From Planctomycetes bacterium RBG_16_41_13 (lineage in GTDB: Bacteria > Planctomycetota > Brocadiia > Brocadiales > Brocadiaceae), in assembly GCA_001828295.1 (NCBI GenBank), contig MHYI01000141.1, forward strand, positions 4,630 through 17,236: a stretch of DNA of 12,607 nt, written 5' to 3'. Under the pieces are notes generated by a model that saw only the letters and a list, made by a program, of their open reading frames with translations, searched no databases and was not told the origin of the DNA. Positions 1 through 7,105 of this stretch are shown piece after piece (the first letter of the stretch is position 1; every line of letters begins with the position of its first letter). Both the position numbers and the translations under genes were made by a program.

Positions 1-924
1 ATGGGGGTGTCTGCAGGGACAACCGCCGGTGAAATACAAATCTTAGAGAAAGTAAATTACATCAGGCATAGAGACGGTGAGGACAAAGTAGCCCCTGATT
101 TGTTTTTAATGCATCCCTGTAACAATATTCCTGCCAACATTGCAATTGAATTTGGCTTGAAAGGTCCCAATACGATAATACCGACCGCATGTGCAGCGGG
201 GAATTATGCTATAGGCTATGCTTACGATTTAATTAGATTTGGAAGAGTAGACGTAATGGTTGCGGGGGGTTCCGATCCCTTTTCGAAAGTGGCTTTTACC
301 GGTTTTGCCCGTTTGGGTGCTATAGCGCCGGAAATTTGCCAGCCATTTGATAAAAACAGAAAGGGCATGATGGTTGGTGAAGGTGCGGGAATGCTTGTTT
401 TGGAGTCGCTGGAGTGTGCGGAGAAAAGAAACGCAAATGTTTATGCTGAAATTATTGGTTACGGTTTGAGTTGCGATGCTTACCACATCACCATACCACA
501 TCCGGATGGCGAAGGTGTCGTTTCCGCAATGATAAAAGCATTAAAGAGCGCAAACCTTAGGCCTGAAGATGTTCAATACATAAGTGCTCATGGCACCGGG
601 ACTCCTGCAAATGACAAGGCGGAAACTATTTCAATAAAGAAAGTCTTTGGAGAAAAACCTGAGCATCTGGCAATTAGTTCAATAAAATCGATGATAGGAC
701 ATACAATGGGTGCTGCGAGTGTTATAGAAGCAATTGCTTGTGCCTTAGCGGTGCAAAACGACATTATTCCTCCTACGATAAACTATGTTACGCCTGATCC
801 GGAATGTGATTTGGATTATGTGCCCAATGTCATGAGAAAACAAGAGGTAAAGATTGCGTTGAACAATGCTCATGCCTTTGGTGGCAATAACAGTTGTCTG
901 GTGATAAAGAAATTTACCAATTAG
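1..924 (+). CDS. fabF: Beta-ketoacyl-ACP synthase (FabF-type), catalytically intact, 5' end outside window
   Basis: Condensing enzyme that would join malonyl-ACP to an acyl-ACP primer in type II fatty acid or polyketide synthesis in the cytoplasm. The visible 307 residues match FabF from about residue 100 onward: the opening GVSAGTT corresponds to the internal GVxxGTG segment, so the ATG at base 1 is almost certainly an internal Met and roughly 100 residues lie upstream. Active-site residues are all present: nucleophile C64 in PTACAAG (bases 190-192), H197 in SAHGTGTP, K229 and H234 in [11 protein letters not shown]. The C-terminal gating loop reads HAFGGNN where E. coli FabF has FGFGGTN, so the residue equivalent to F398 is His (H291) while F400 is kept (F293). 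It is followed after 97 bp by a degenerate paralogue, suggesting an alpha/beta pair. Family call is secure; the specific product (ladderane-type chain) is inferred from neighbours. Confidence 0.93.
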   Translation: MGVSAGTTAGEIQILEKVNYIRHRDGEDKVAPDLFLMHPCNNIPANIAIEFGLKGPNTIIPTACAAGNYAIGYAYDLIRFGRVDVMVAGGSDPFSKVAFTGFARLGAIAPEICQPFDKNRKGMMVGEGAGMLVLESLECAEKRNANVYAEIIGYGLSCDAYHITIPHPDGEGVVSAMIKALKSANLRPEDVQYISAHGTGTPANDKAETISIKKVFGEKPEHLAISSIKSMIGHTMGAASVIEAIACALAVQNDIIPPTINYVTPDPECDLDYVPNVMRKQEVKIALNNAHAFGGNNSCLVIKKFTN

Positions 925-1021
925 AATGTTTGTAAAGAAAATTTATTTTAAAAATAATTGAAATAATTATATTTAGAACGATATTTCCAAAGTTGAAGCG
1001 TATAAAATAAGAGGTTTATAA
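925..1021 (+). other. AT-rich spacer between the two synthase genes
   Basis: A 97 bp spacer, much longer than the 4-5 bp spacings downstream. It is very AT-rich and holds the AAGAGG ribosome site at 1009-1014. TTGAAA at 958-963 with ATATTT at 981-986 has a 17 bp spacing but the second hexamer is poor, so I do not call a promoter. No hairpin terminator is visible. Confidence 0.4.
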
Positions 1022-2260
1022 ATGGGCGATACGAGGATTGTAATTACAGGAATATCTGTCATCTCCCCTCTCGGAGAAACGAAAGAGGTCTTTTGGCAAA
1101 ATTTAATAAACGGGGTATCCGGGATTAAACCGGTAACGTTATTTGATGTAACTCATTTTAATAGTAAACAGGCGGGAGAGATAACGGATTTTGACCCTAA
1201 AATTTATTTGGGGAAAAAGGGTATCCGCCATATCGACAGAACATCCCTTCTGGTATCTTCGGCTACGTGTCTGGCGATTAAGGATGCAAATCTCGAGAAT
1301 AATACTTACAATGAAGATGAATTAGGCATCGTTGTAGGCTCTACTTATGGCAGTATAGACAGTATAAGTTCTTTTGATTTTCAATCACTCAGGGAGGGTC
1401 CAAACTATGTAAATCCGATGGACTTTCCTAATACGGTAATAAACGCACCTGCCAGCCGGGCGTCGATTTTTTGCAAGGCAACAGGCTTAAGTACAACAAT
1501 TTCTAACGGGGTAACGAGCAGCATTGACGCCATTATCTACGCGTCCGATTTTCTGAAAATGGGAAGGGTAAAGGCCGTAATTGCTGGGGGAGTTTATGGA
1601 TTAGGTCATGACATTTTTTGGGGAGCGCATAGTTCAAAAATCTTGGCGGGGAGTAATATCGGTACCCTTGAAATTAGTGCGCCTTTTGACAAGAGACGTA
1701 ATGGCATGGTACTGGGAGAAGCATCTGCGCTGGTTGTTCTCGAAACATTAGAGGATGCGTTAAAGAGGAATGCAAATATTTACGCGGAAGTAAAGGGTTA
1801 CGGAACAGCCTTTGATCCTAAGATGTCCACCAGTAAAGAGTATCAGACAGACGGCAGCATAAGGGCTATCGGGAGCGCGTTAGAAGATGCAAAATTAACG
1901 CTTCATGATATTTCCTGCATCTCTGCCAATGCGTATTCCGGAGTGTATGGCGATGCAATGGAGGTAAGGGCTTTAAAAGAAGTGTTTGGTATGCGCGCGA
2001 AACTTATTCCTGTAACTGCTATTAAATCCATGACAGGTGAATGTCTTGACGCATCAGGGGCTTTACAGACAGTGGCGGCGGTGATGTCTCTTAACACGCA
2101 TACTATTCCTCCGATAATTAATTATAAGGAACCTGATCCGGAATGCGACCTTGGTTTGGTTGTTGAAAGAGCGGCGACTGTTCCGGTAAAAAATGTCCTT
2201 ATAAATTCATTCTCACGTTTAGGAAATTGCTCTTCCTTGATAGTATCAAAGTTTAAATAA
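1022..2260 (+). CDS. FabF paralogue lacking catalytic residues (chain-length-factor-like KS-beta)
   Basis: Full-length 412-residue ketosynthase fold, same length as E. coli FabF, starting at ATG after an AAGAGG site at 1009-1014. It keeps scaffold motifs shared with the upstream gene (GRVxxVIAGG around 181-190, PFDKRRNGMVLGE around 221-233, PDPECDL around 371-377) and the Lys (K335 in AIKSM). The catalytic Cys position is Val164 (codon GTA, 1511-1513), the first His is Asn303 in SANAYSG, and the second His is Glu340 in SMTGE. The gating-loop Phe (E. coli F400) is Arg399 in SFSRLGN. It should therefore not condense on its own. In type II polyketide and aryl-polyene systems a ketosynthase with a lost Cys pairs with an active one and shapes chain length; I infer the same here with the preceding synthase. 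An alternative is a relic duplicate, but the intact frame and otherwise conserved fold argue against decay. Confidence 0.88.
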   Translation: MGDTRIVITGISVISPLGETKEVFWQNLINGVSGIKPVTLFDVTHFNSKQAGEITDFDPKIYLGKKGIRHIDRTSLLVSSATCLAIKDANLENNTYNEDELGIVVGSTYGSIDSISSFDFQSLREGPNYVNPMDFPNTVINAPASRASIFCKATGLSTTISNGVTSSIDAIIYASDFLKMGRVKAVIAGGVYGLGHDIFWGAHSSKILAGSNIGTLEISAPFDKRRNGMVLGEASALVVLETLEDALKRNANIYAEVKGYGTAFDPKMSTSKEYQTDGSIRAIGSALEDAKLTLHDISCISANAYSGVYGDAMEVRALKEVFGMRAKLIPVTAIKSMTGECLDASGALQTVAAVMSLNTHTIPPIINYKEPDPECDLGLVVERAATVPVKNVLINSFSRLGNCSSLIVSKFK

Positions 2261-2265
2261 GTTTC

Positions 2266-3735
2266 ATGTCATCGACCAAGCCTATCAAGCCCCATATTCA
2301 ATCCACAAAAATCGATACATTATATCCTTTTTACGATGTAATCGTAATTGGAGCGGGTATTGCAGGCCTTATTTGTGCCGCATTTCTTGCCAAAAGCGGG
2401 AAAAAGGCGCTTCTTATTGAACAGCATTTTATTCCAGGCGGATATTGTACTTCGTTTAAAAGAAAAGGATTTCATTTTGATGCCGCTGTTCATCACATCG
2501 GCGGTTGTGGTAAATGGAGTGTTGTTGGACGTTGTTTTAAAATGCTCGGGATAGATATGGATTTTTACCACTTAGATCCCATGGATAATCTGATTTTTCC
2601 AACATTCAGCATTGAAATTCCTGCCGACTTAGATGAATATTTATTACGTTTACAGACAAGGTATCCACATGAAAAGGACAATATTAAGGTTTTTTTTCAA
2701 GATTTTACAAGGCTTTATCGTGCTACATTTCATAATGAAAAAAGTCAAATTATAGAAAAATACAAAGACATGACTTATGGGATGATGCTCGACCATTTTT
2801 TTGATGATAGTGAGTTAAAGATGGTTCTTTCGGGACAGTGGGGTTATGTAGGTTTGGCGCCTTCGAAAGCATCTGCTCTTGCCATGTCTCAAATGATGAT
2901 AAATTATCTTAAGGATGGCGCTTTTTTCCCGAAAGGTGGAACGCAAGAGTTTGCAAATGCAATTTTTAGGAAATTTATTGATTTTGGCGGACACGTTATG
3001 TTATCATCCAAAGTCAAAAAAATCTTGAAGAATGGACTCTCCGTTAGCGGTGTTAAATTAAATGATGACAAAGAGATACATTCGAGTGTTGTCGTGTCGA
3101 ATATAGATGCAAGACAGACGTTTTATCATTTGTTGAGTGATGAAAATGATGTGGATGCAATGTATCTTAAAAAGATTGAAGGAATGAAGGAAAGCTGTTC
3201 TTTTTCCCTCTTGTATTTAGGAGTTGGGGAAGGTATAGATTTAAATACTTTAAAAAGAGGATTTTATTTATCCGGCTCAACTTTTGACTCTATTGATAGT
3301 GAATGGATGTATATATCTGTTCCGACCAGGATATGCCAGACCCTCGCCCCTCAAAATAAACAAATAATCTCCTTAGTCGTGTATAAGAAAGAAGAATTTT
3401 ATAAAAATGTGACGGATTGGGAATTGCTTAAACAAAATTTAGTTTCAAATACTTTGGAGAGATTAGAAAGTTATTTGCCTGATATAAAAAAACATATAGA
3501 AGTAATAGAGGCGGCTACTCCTAAAACCCTGGAGCGTTACACATTAAACACTAATGGGGCGGCTTATGGCTGGGCAGTGAGTGTTGACCAAATAGGGGAG
3601 CAAAGGCTTTCGCCGACAACACCAATTAGCGGTCTTTATTTGACCGGCCATTGGACAAGACCTGGTCCTGGTATATGTGCTGTTGTTTCTTCGGGATGGG
3701 GTGTTGCTAATTTAATCTTGGATAATTGGAGGTAA
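2266..3735 (+). CDS. CrtI/phytoene-desaturase-like FAD oxidoreductase
   Basis: A 489-residue soluble or membrane-associated flavoprotein of the carotenoid desaturase/isomerase (CrtI, CrtD, CRTISO) superfamily. The N-terminal dinucleotide fold starts VIVIGAGIAG (residues 25-34), followed by the acidic ribose-binding residue in LLIEQ (E52) and the PGGYCTSF segment (58-64). The C-terminal FAD signature GLYLTGHWTRPGPG (456-469) is followed by the helix SSGWGVANLIL. The reaction could be desaturation, saturation or isomerisation of a polyunsaturated acyl or isoprenoid chain; the sequence does not say which. The start is ATG only 5 bp after the previous stop and has no clear Shine-Dalgarno site, suggesting translational coupling. 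Its place between fatty-acid synthases and a radical SAM enzyme, without carotenoid partners such as CrtB, favours an acyl-chain substrate; CrtI-like enzymes have been put forward as ladderane candidates in anammox genomes. Confidence 0.87.
   Translation: MSSTKPIKPHIQSTKIDTLYPFYDVIVIGAGIAGLICAAFLAKSGKKALLIEQHFIPGGYCTSFKRKGFHFDAAVHHIGGCGKWSVVGRCFKMLGIDMDFYHLDPMDNLIFPTFSIEIPADLDEYLLRLQTRYPHEKDNIKVFFQDFTRLYRATFHNEKSQIIEKYKDMTYGMMLDHFFDDSELKMVLSGQWGYVGLAPSKASALAMSQMMINYLKDGAFFPKGGTQEFANAIFRKFIDFGGHVMLSSKVKKILKNGLSVSGVKLNDDKEIHSSVVVSNIDARQTFYHLLSDENDVDAMYLKKIEGMKESCSFSLLYLGVGEGIDLNTLKRGFYLSGSTFDSIDSEWMYISVPTRICQTLAPQNKQIISLVVYKKEEFYKNVTDWELLKQNLVSNTLERLESYLPDIKKHIEVIEAATPKTLERYTLNTNGAAYGWAVSVDQIGEQRLSPTTPISGLYLTGHWTRPGPGICAVVSSGWGVANLILDNWR
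3728..3732 (+). promoter_or_regulatory. Ribosome binding site of the radical SAM gene, inside the preceding gene
   Basis: GGAGG lies in the last codons of the CrtI-like gene, 7 bases before the ATG at 3740. With a 4 bp gap between stop and start, this indicates translational coupling of the two genes. Confidence 0.75.
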
Positions 3736-3739
3736 AAAT

Positions 3740-5197
3740 ATGAAAAAAATGATGCTCATTAATCCACATAAGCCCGGGCGGCATGGAGAAGAGAGTATTA
3801 CGGTAATTGTTCAGATGCCATTAAACCTTGCTTATATTAAGGCCCTTACGCCAGGTGATTGGGAATTTGATGTTATTGATGAAAATATTGAACTGGCAAT
3901 TGATGATAATGGTGAACTCACTTTTGCACCGGTGGATCTTGTCTGTATTACCTCTGTGACCTACCAATCTCCCAGGGCATATAAAATTGCTACTGCATGT
4001 AAAAGGAAAGGCATGACGGTAATAATGGGGGGGATACATGCGTCTGTAATGCCTGAAGAGGCTTCAAAGTACGTGGATACTATTTTTATTGGTGAAGCAG
4101 AGGAAATATGGCCACGGGTAATAAAGGATTTTGAATCGGGAAAGTTAAAGAAGGTTTACGATGGCGGTTTGCCTCCGTTGAATTTGATGAAAAGGGTTTT
4201 TCCAGATAGAGAGTTTATGAAGAAAAAATATGATTATAAATTTTCTTCCATCGTCACTACAAAGGGGTGCCCAAATTATTGTGATTTTTGCAGCGTTCCT
4301 ACATTTCAGGGAAGAAAATTCAGGGAAAGACCTTATGAAGATGTATTGGAAGAGTTAGCAGCGACTGATTATAAGGGGCTCATGCTGGCAGAGGATAATT
4401 TTTACGGACATGGGAAGCGTTCAAATGAAAGAGCGAGAAATCTTTTTAAAGGCATGGTTGACCGCAATCTTCAAAAAGACTGGTTAGGGTTTACGGCTTT
4501 AAATATTTCTCAGGATAAGGAAACACTAGATTATATGGCAAAAAGCGGTTGTTTTGGCATGCTTATGGGCATAGAATCAACCAATGAAACCGTTTTAGAA
4601 AAAATGAATAAAAAGGTAAATTTAAAGCTGGGCACAGATAGCTATTATGATTGTATTCAAAAGATACATGACGCGGGTTTGGTTGCTTGGGGTTCAGTAG
4701 TTTTTGGGGCTGATGGGGATGGCAAAGATTCTTTTAAAAGGATGACCGATTTTATATTGGAAAATAACATAGACATTTTGACCTTCGGCATTAACTGCCC
4801 TTTTCCAAAAACGCAGTTGTATCAAAGGTTAGATTCGGAAAAGAGAATATTCAGGAAAAACTATCCGGATGATTGGGAATATTATGATACAGCACATGTT
4901 GTCCATCGGCTGGTAGACATGACATTGGAGGATTTTATCGAAGGAATGCAATATGTTTATGATCATATTTACGCAGGAAATAATTTGAGGAAACGTTTTA
5001 GAAATTCTATTAAAACTACGAACAATCCCAGAAATTCCATGTTCGCTTTTCGGGTAGGTTCTGACTGGCAACAGGTATTCGAGCAGGTATTGGAAAATTT
5101 AAGATTATTATATGATTCCGGCGATTATTATAAAGATTATTATAAATCAGATTCTGTGTCTGTATCGAAACCACTGGTAGAAAGCATCGCCACATAA
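3740..5197 (+). CDS. B12-binding-domain radical SAM protein with DUF4070-like C-terminus
   Basis: A 485-residue cytoplasmic radical SAM enzyme. Residues 1-135 resemble the cobalamin-binding Rossmann domain of class B methylases and BchE-like enzymes, including IMGGIHASVMPEEA (95-108) and FIGEAEE (116-122). I see no DxHxxG lower-ligand motif, which this class often lacks. The [4Fe-4S] cluster motif is GCPNYCDFC, with C177, C181 and C184 (CxxxCxxC). Further conserved stretches are AEDNFYG (217-223), GIES (277-280) and the CPFPKTQLYQRL segment (353-364) typical of radical SAM proteins carrying a DUF4070 tail, the group that includes the hopanoid methylase HpnP. The C-terminus is Tyr- and Asp-rich (GDYYKDYYKSD). 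Role inferred: methylation, or radical C-C bond formation, on a lipid chain made by the upstream genes. It sits 4 bp after the CrtI-like gene. The family call is secure; substrate is unknown. Confidence 0.9.
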   Translation: MKKMMLINPHKPGRHGEESITVIVQMPLNLAYIKALTPGDWEFDVIDENIELAIDDNGELTFAPVDLVCITSVTYQSPRAYKIATACKRKGMTVIMGGIHASVMPEEASKYVDTIFIGEAEEIWPRVIKDFESGKLKKVYDGGLPPLNLMKRVFPDREFMKKKYDYKFSSIVTTKGCPNYCDFCSVPTFQGRKFRERPYEDVLEELAATDYKGLMLAEDNFYGHGKRSNERARNLFKGMVDRNLQKDWLGFTALNISQDKETLDYMAKSGCFGMLMGIESTNETVLEKMNKKVNLKLGTDSYYDCIQKIHDAGLVAWGSVVFGADGDGKDSFKRMTDFILENNIDILTFGINCPFPKTQLYQRLDSEKRIFRKNYPDDWEYYDTAHVVHRLVDMTLEDFIEGMQYVYDHIYAGNNLRKRFRNSIKTTNNPRNSMFAFRVGSDWQQVFEQVLENLRLLYDSGDYYKDYYKSDSVSVSKPLVESIAT

Positions 5198-5201
5198 AGA
5201 A

Positions 5202-5276
5202 ATGTTAGGTTTTTTAAAAAGGTATCTTTGGATATTTAATACAAAGGAAACGTATAGGAAAGGAGATATGAAATGA
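5202..5276 (+). CDS. Possible 24-residue small ORF
   Basis: ATG at 5202 to TGA at 5274-5276 encodes 24 residues beginning MLGFLKRYLWIF, a short hydrophobic and basic segment followed by a polar tail (NTKETYRKGDMK). Its stop overlaps the start of the next small ORF as ATGA (5273-5276), the classic arrangement for translational coupling. There is only a weak purine stretch (AAAGAA) ahead of it. It may be a genuine micropeptide or simply leader sequence of the next ORF. No family is recognised. Confidence 0.25.
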   Translation: MLGFLKRYLWIFNTKETYRKGDMK

Positions 5277-5401
5277 TAGGCAAATTATTGTCTTTATCGA
5301 TGGAAAAATCAATTATTCCGGATGTTAGCCCAAAATTTATTCTGATTGTTACGATAGCCCTTATCTTTGTCATACTATTTGCATGGAAAAAGGAGGAATG
5401 A
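5273..5401 (+). CDS. 42-residue single-span membrane peptide
   Basis: ATG at 5273 to TGA at 5399-5401, 42 residues. A strong AGGAG site at 5261-5265 sits 7 bases before the start. The peptide has a polar N-terminal third (MIGKLLSLSMEKS), then a hydrophobic helix of about 16 residues (roughly 22-37, FILIVTIALIFVILF) and a charged end (WKKEE), so it should insert in a membrane with the charged tail on the cytoplasmic side. Its stop codon directly abuts the TTG start of the next gene, and its last codons contain that gene's Shine-Dalgarno site. It lies inside an otherwise all-enzyme operon, so it might anchor or recruit these soluble enzymes to a membrane; that is speculation. I do not recognise a family. 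Confidence 0.55.
   Translation: MIGKLLSLSMEKSIIPDVSPKFILIVTIALIFVILFAWKKEE
5391..5396 (+). promoter_or_regulatory. Ribosome binding site that decides the TTG start at 5402
   Basis: AGGAGG lies 5 bases before TTG at 5402, which directly follows the TGA of the small membrane ORF. A GTG two codons later (5408) would have an 11-base spacing and is less likely. The ATG at 5398 is in a different frame. Confidence 0.65.
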
Positions 5402-6817
5402 TTGCCTGTGAGCAACTCTGCCTTTGATCTTGCCATCATTGGAGGTGGGCCTGCAGGTTATGTTGCGGCAATAAAAGCCGCTCAGTCCGGCTTAAAAACC
5501 GCTTTAATTGAAAAAGAGAAGGTTGGCGGCACATGCTTACATCGGGGTTGTATTCCTGCAAAGGCGCTATTGTATTCTGCGGAGCTATACAGAAAGTTTA
5601 CCAATGCAAGGGAATATGGAATTAGTGCCAGCGGTTTGAATATTGATTATCCTCAAATACATCGGCGCAAAGAATATGTTGTTAAACGCTTGTTTCAGGG
5701 AGTTCAGTCCCTTTTAAAAAAAAACGGTGTCGATGTCTTCAGCGCCGAAGGGCGTATCATATCTAATCAGGAAGTTTCAATAGTCAGCGATAGTATAGAA
5801 ACAAACCGGATAAAGGTAAAAAATGTTATACTAGCTACAGGTTCTGCTCCTTTCATCCCAAAAAACATACCTTATGATAAAAAATATGTACTTACCAGCG
5901 ATGACATTCTGTTGCGGGAAGAAATTCCAAAATCGATGATTATTGCCGGTGGCGGTGCGGTTGGGATTGAATTTGCCTGTCTCTTTAATGCGTTGGGAAC
6001 AAAGGTTTCGGTTTTAGAGTTTCTGGGGAACATCTTGCCTTCCGAGGATAGGGAAATCAGTGAGGCCTTGGAAAAACTGCTTATCCGCAGAGGGATAAAT
6101 ATTTTGTCTAAAACCTCTCTGGAAAAAGTAGTAGTAGAGAATGGCATTACAATAGAGATTAATAACGGCAAAGATATTGTCGGAAACAAAGGATTTTTGA
6201 GTGCGGATTTATTATTGTTGGCGGTAGGAAGAAGGCCGCTGTTGGATGATCCCGGTATAAAGGAACTAGCGTTAGATTTTGATGGAAAATATTTACAGAC
6301 GAATGAAGTGATGGAAACAAGTCAAAGCGGAATGTATGCAATTGGGGATATTACAGGGCCTCCGCTTCTCGCGCACAAAGCAATAAATGAAGGCATCTTA
6401 TCAGTAACTCATCTTACAGGGAAAGATATGCACATCACAAACCGTAAAAATATTCCAAGAGTTGTTTACGGTTTTCCTCAGGTAGCGAGTATTGGTCTTA
6501 CACAAAAAGAGGCGGAGGAAATGGGATACAAGGTGAAAATCGGAAAATTTCCTTTTGCTGCGAACAGTATGGCAATAATTGAAGGAGAGTCGTTGGATTG
6601 TTTTGTAAAAATTGTTTCGGAAGAAAAATATGGTGAAGTTCTGGGAGTCCATGCAATAGGTCCTCATGTTGGAGAGTGGATGTGGGGTGTTTCTCTCAAT
6701 TCTGTTTTAGAAGGGACGGTTCAGGAAATATCAAATGCGATATTTCCGCATCCGACCCTATCGGAGGCTTTATTCGAGGCCGCTCATTCAATAGTTGATA
6801 AACCTATACATAATTGA
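5402..6817 (+). CDS. lpdA: Dihydrolipoamide dehydrogenase-type flavoprotein disulfide reductase
   Basis: A 471-residue member of the pyridine nucleotide-disulfide oxidoreductase class I family, normal in length. FAD-binding GGGPAGY is at residues 14-20; the redox-active disulfide is C45 and C50 in GGTCLHRGCIPAK; the NAD-binding fold is GGGAVGIEFA (183-192); the second FAD motif is YAIGDITG (312-319). The C-terminal catalytic dyad is H450 and E455 in FPHPTLSEA; E3 enzymes usually read HAHPTxxE, so the residue two before the catalytic His is Phe rather than His. The usual role is reoxidising lipoyl groups of 2-oxoacid dehydrogenases or the glycine cleavage system with NAD+. No E1, E2 or lipoyl protein gene is visible beside it; instead it ends the lipid-enzyme operon, so it may serve another disulfide or flavin electron path there. 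Start is TTG, supported by AGGAGG. Confidence 0.9.
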   Translation: MPVSNSAFDLAIIGGGPAGYVAAIKAAQSGLKTALIEKEKVGGTCLHRGCIPAKALLYSAELYRKFTNAREYGISASGLNIDYPQIHRRKEYVVKRLFQGVQSLLKKNGVDVFSAEGRIISNQEVSIVSDSIETNRIKVKNVILATGSAPFIPKNIPYDKKYVLTSDDILLREEIPKSMIIAGGGAVGIEFACLFNALGTKVSVLEFLGNILPSEDREISEALEKLLIRRGINILSKTSLEKVVVENGITIEINNGKDIVGNKGFLSADLLLLAVGRRPLLDDPGIKELALDFDGKYLQTNEVMETSQSGMYAIGDITGPPLLAHKAINEGILSVTHLTGKDMHITNRKNIPRVVYGFPQVASIGLTQKEAEEMGYKVKIGKFPFAANSMAIIEGESLDCFVKIVSEEKYGEVLGVHAIGPHVGEWMWGVSLNSVLEGTVQEISNAIFPHPTLSEALFEAAHSIVDKPIHN

Positions 6818-6896
6818 GCTAAAGTTACAAGGGTATCCCATAAGAACACAAAAAAGACAAAGTACCCTCTCAGTCATTTCTTTCTACCTTATAGTA

Positions 6897-6930
6897 TTAC
6901 AGTATTACTCTGTAAAAACTTCTTTTTTTT
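6897..6930 (+). terminator. Possible weak terminator after the lipid operon
   Basis: TTACAG (6897-6902) pairs with CTGTAA (6910-6915) around a 7-base loop, and an eight-T run follows at about 6923-6930. The stem is short and AT-rich and the T-run is 7 bases away, so termination here is only plausible. It lies 80 bp after the last stop codon. Confidence 0.3.
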
Positions 6931-6937
6931 GTAAGGT

Positions 6938-7012
6938 TTTCTTCGTGCCCTTCGTGTTCTTCGTGGTTAAACTCTTTTTGGTTGCGGCTTTGCTGCGATA
7001 GGCTATTCTTGT
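6938..7012. repeat. TTCGTG-rich intergenic repeat of a widely dispersed type
   Basis: The block contains three near-tandem TTCGTG units (CTTCGTGCCC, TTCGTGTTC, TTCGTGGTTAAA) followed by a GGTTGCGGCTTTGCTGCGATAGG tail that contains a small GC hairpin. Read on the - strand it gives NHEEHEGHEEN, a peptide string that turns up in spurious gene calls in many bacterial genomes because this extragenic repeat is widespread. That recognition is from memory; only one copy is present here, so its copy number cannot be judged from the window. Confidence 0.45.
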
Positions 7013-7051
7013 TCAAATGAGAATAATCCCAATTTAAAGAACCGGTGTACC

Positions 7052-7105
7052 GGGAAAATGTTTGTTGCCTGTCTGAACGATGCTCGCGGACAGGCCGGTT
7101 TTCCC
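7052..7105. repeat. Nested inverted repeat (possible bidirectional terminator or extragenic element)
   Basis: Outer arms GGGAAAA (7052-7058) and TTTTCCC (7099-7105) enclose inner arms GCCTGTC (7067-7073) and GACAGGC (7089-7095) around a 15-base loop containing CGATGCTCGCG. A second pairing, AACCGG (7040-7045) with CCGGTT (7095-7100), competes. It lies between two converging transcription units, where a shared terminator would fit, although no long T-run follows the inner stem on either strand. Confidence 0.45.

Noticed and set aside
1..3. ATG at base 1 as the real start of the first synthase
   Set aside because: The protein begins at a segment equal to about residue 100 of FabF, so the true start lies before the window.
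958..986. Promoter between the two synthase genes (TTGAAA, 17 bp, ATATTT)
   Set aside because: The -10 hexamer is poor and the spacer is so AT-rich that such matches are expected by chance.
5228..5258. Internal promoter before the small membrane ORF (TTGGAT, TATAGG)
   Set aside because: The spacing is 19 bp and both hexamers deviate from consensus.
6893..6908. Tandem 8-bp repeat AGTATTAC x2 as a target-site duplication
   Set aside because: The copies are directly adjacent with nothing inserted between them, and no transposase or terminal inverted repeats are present.
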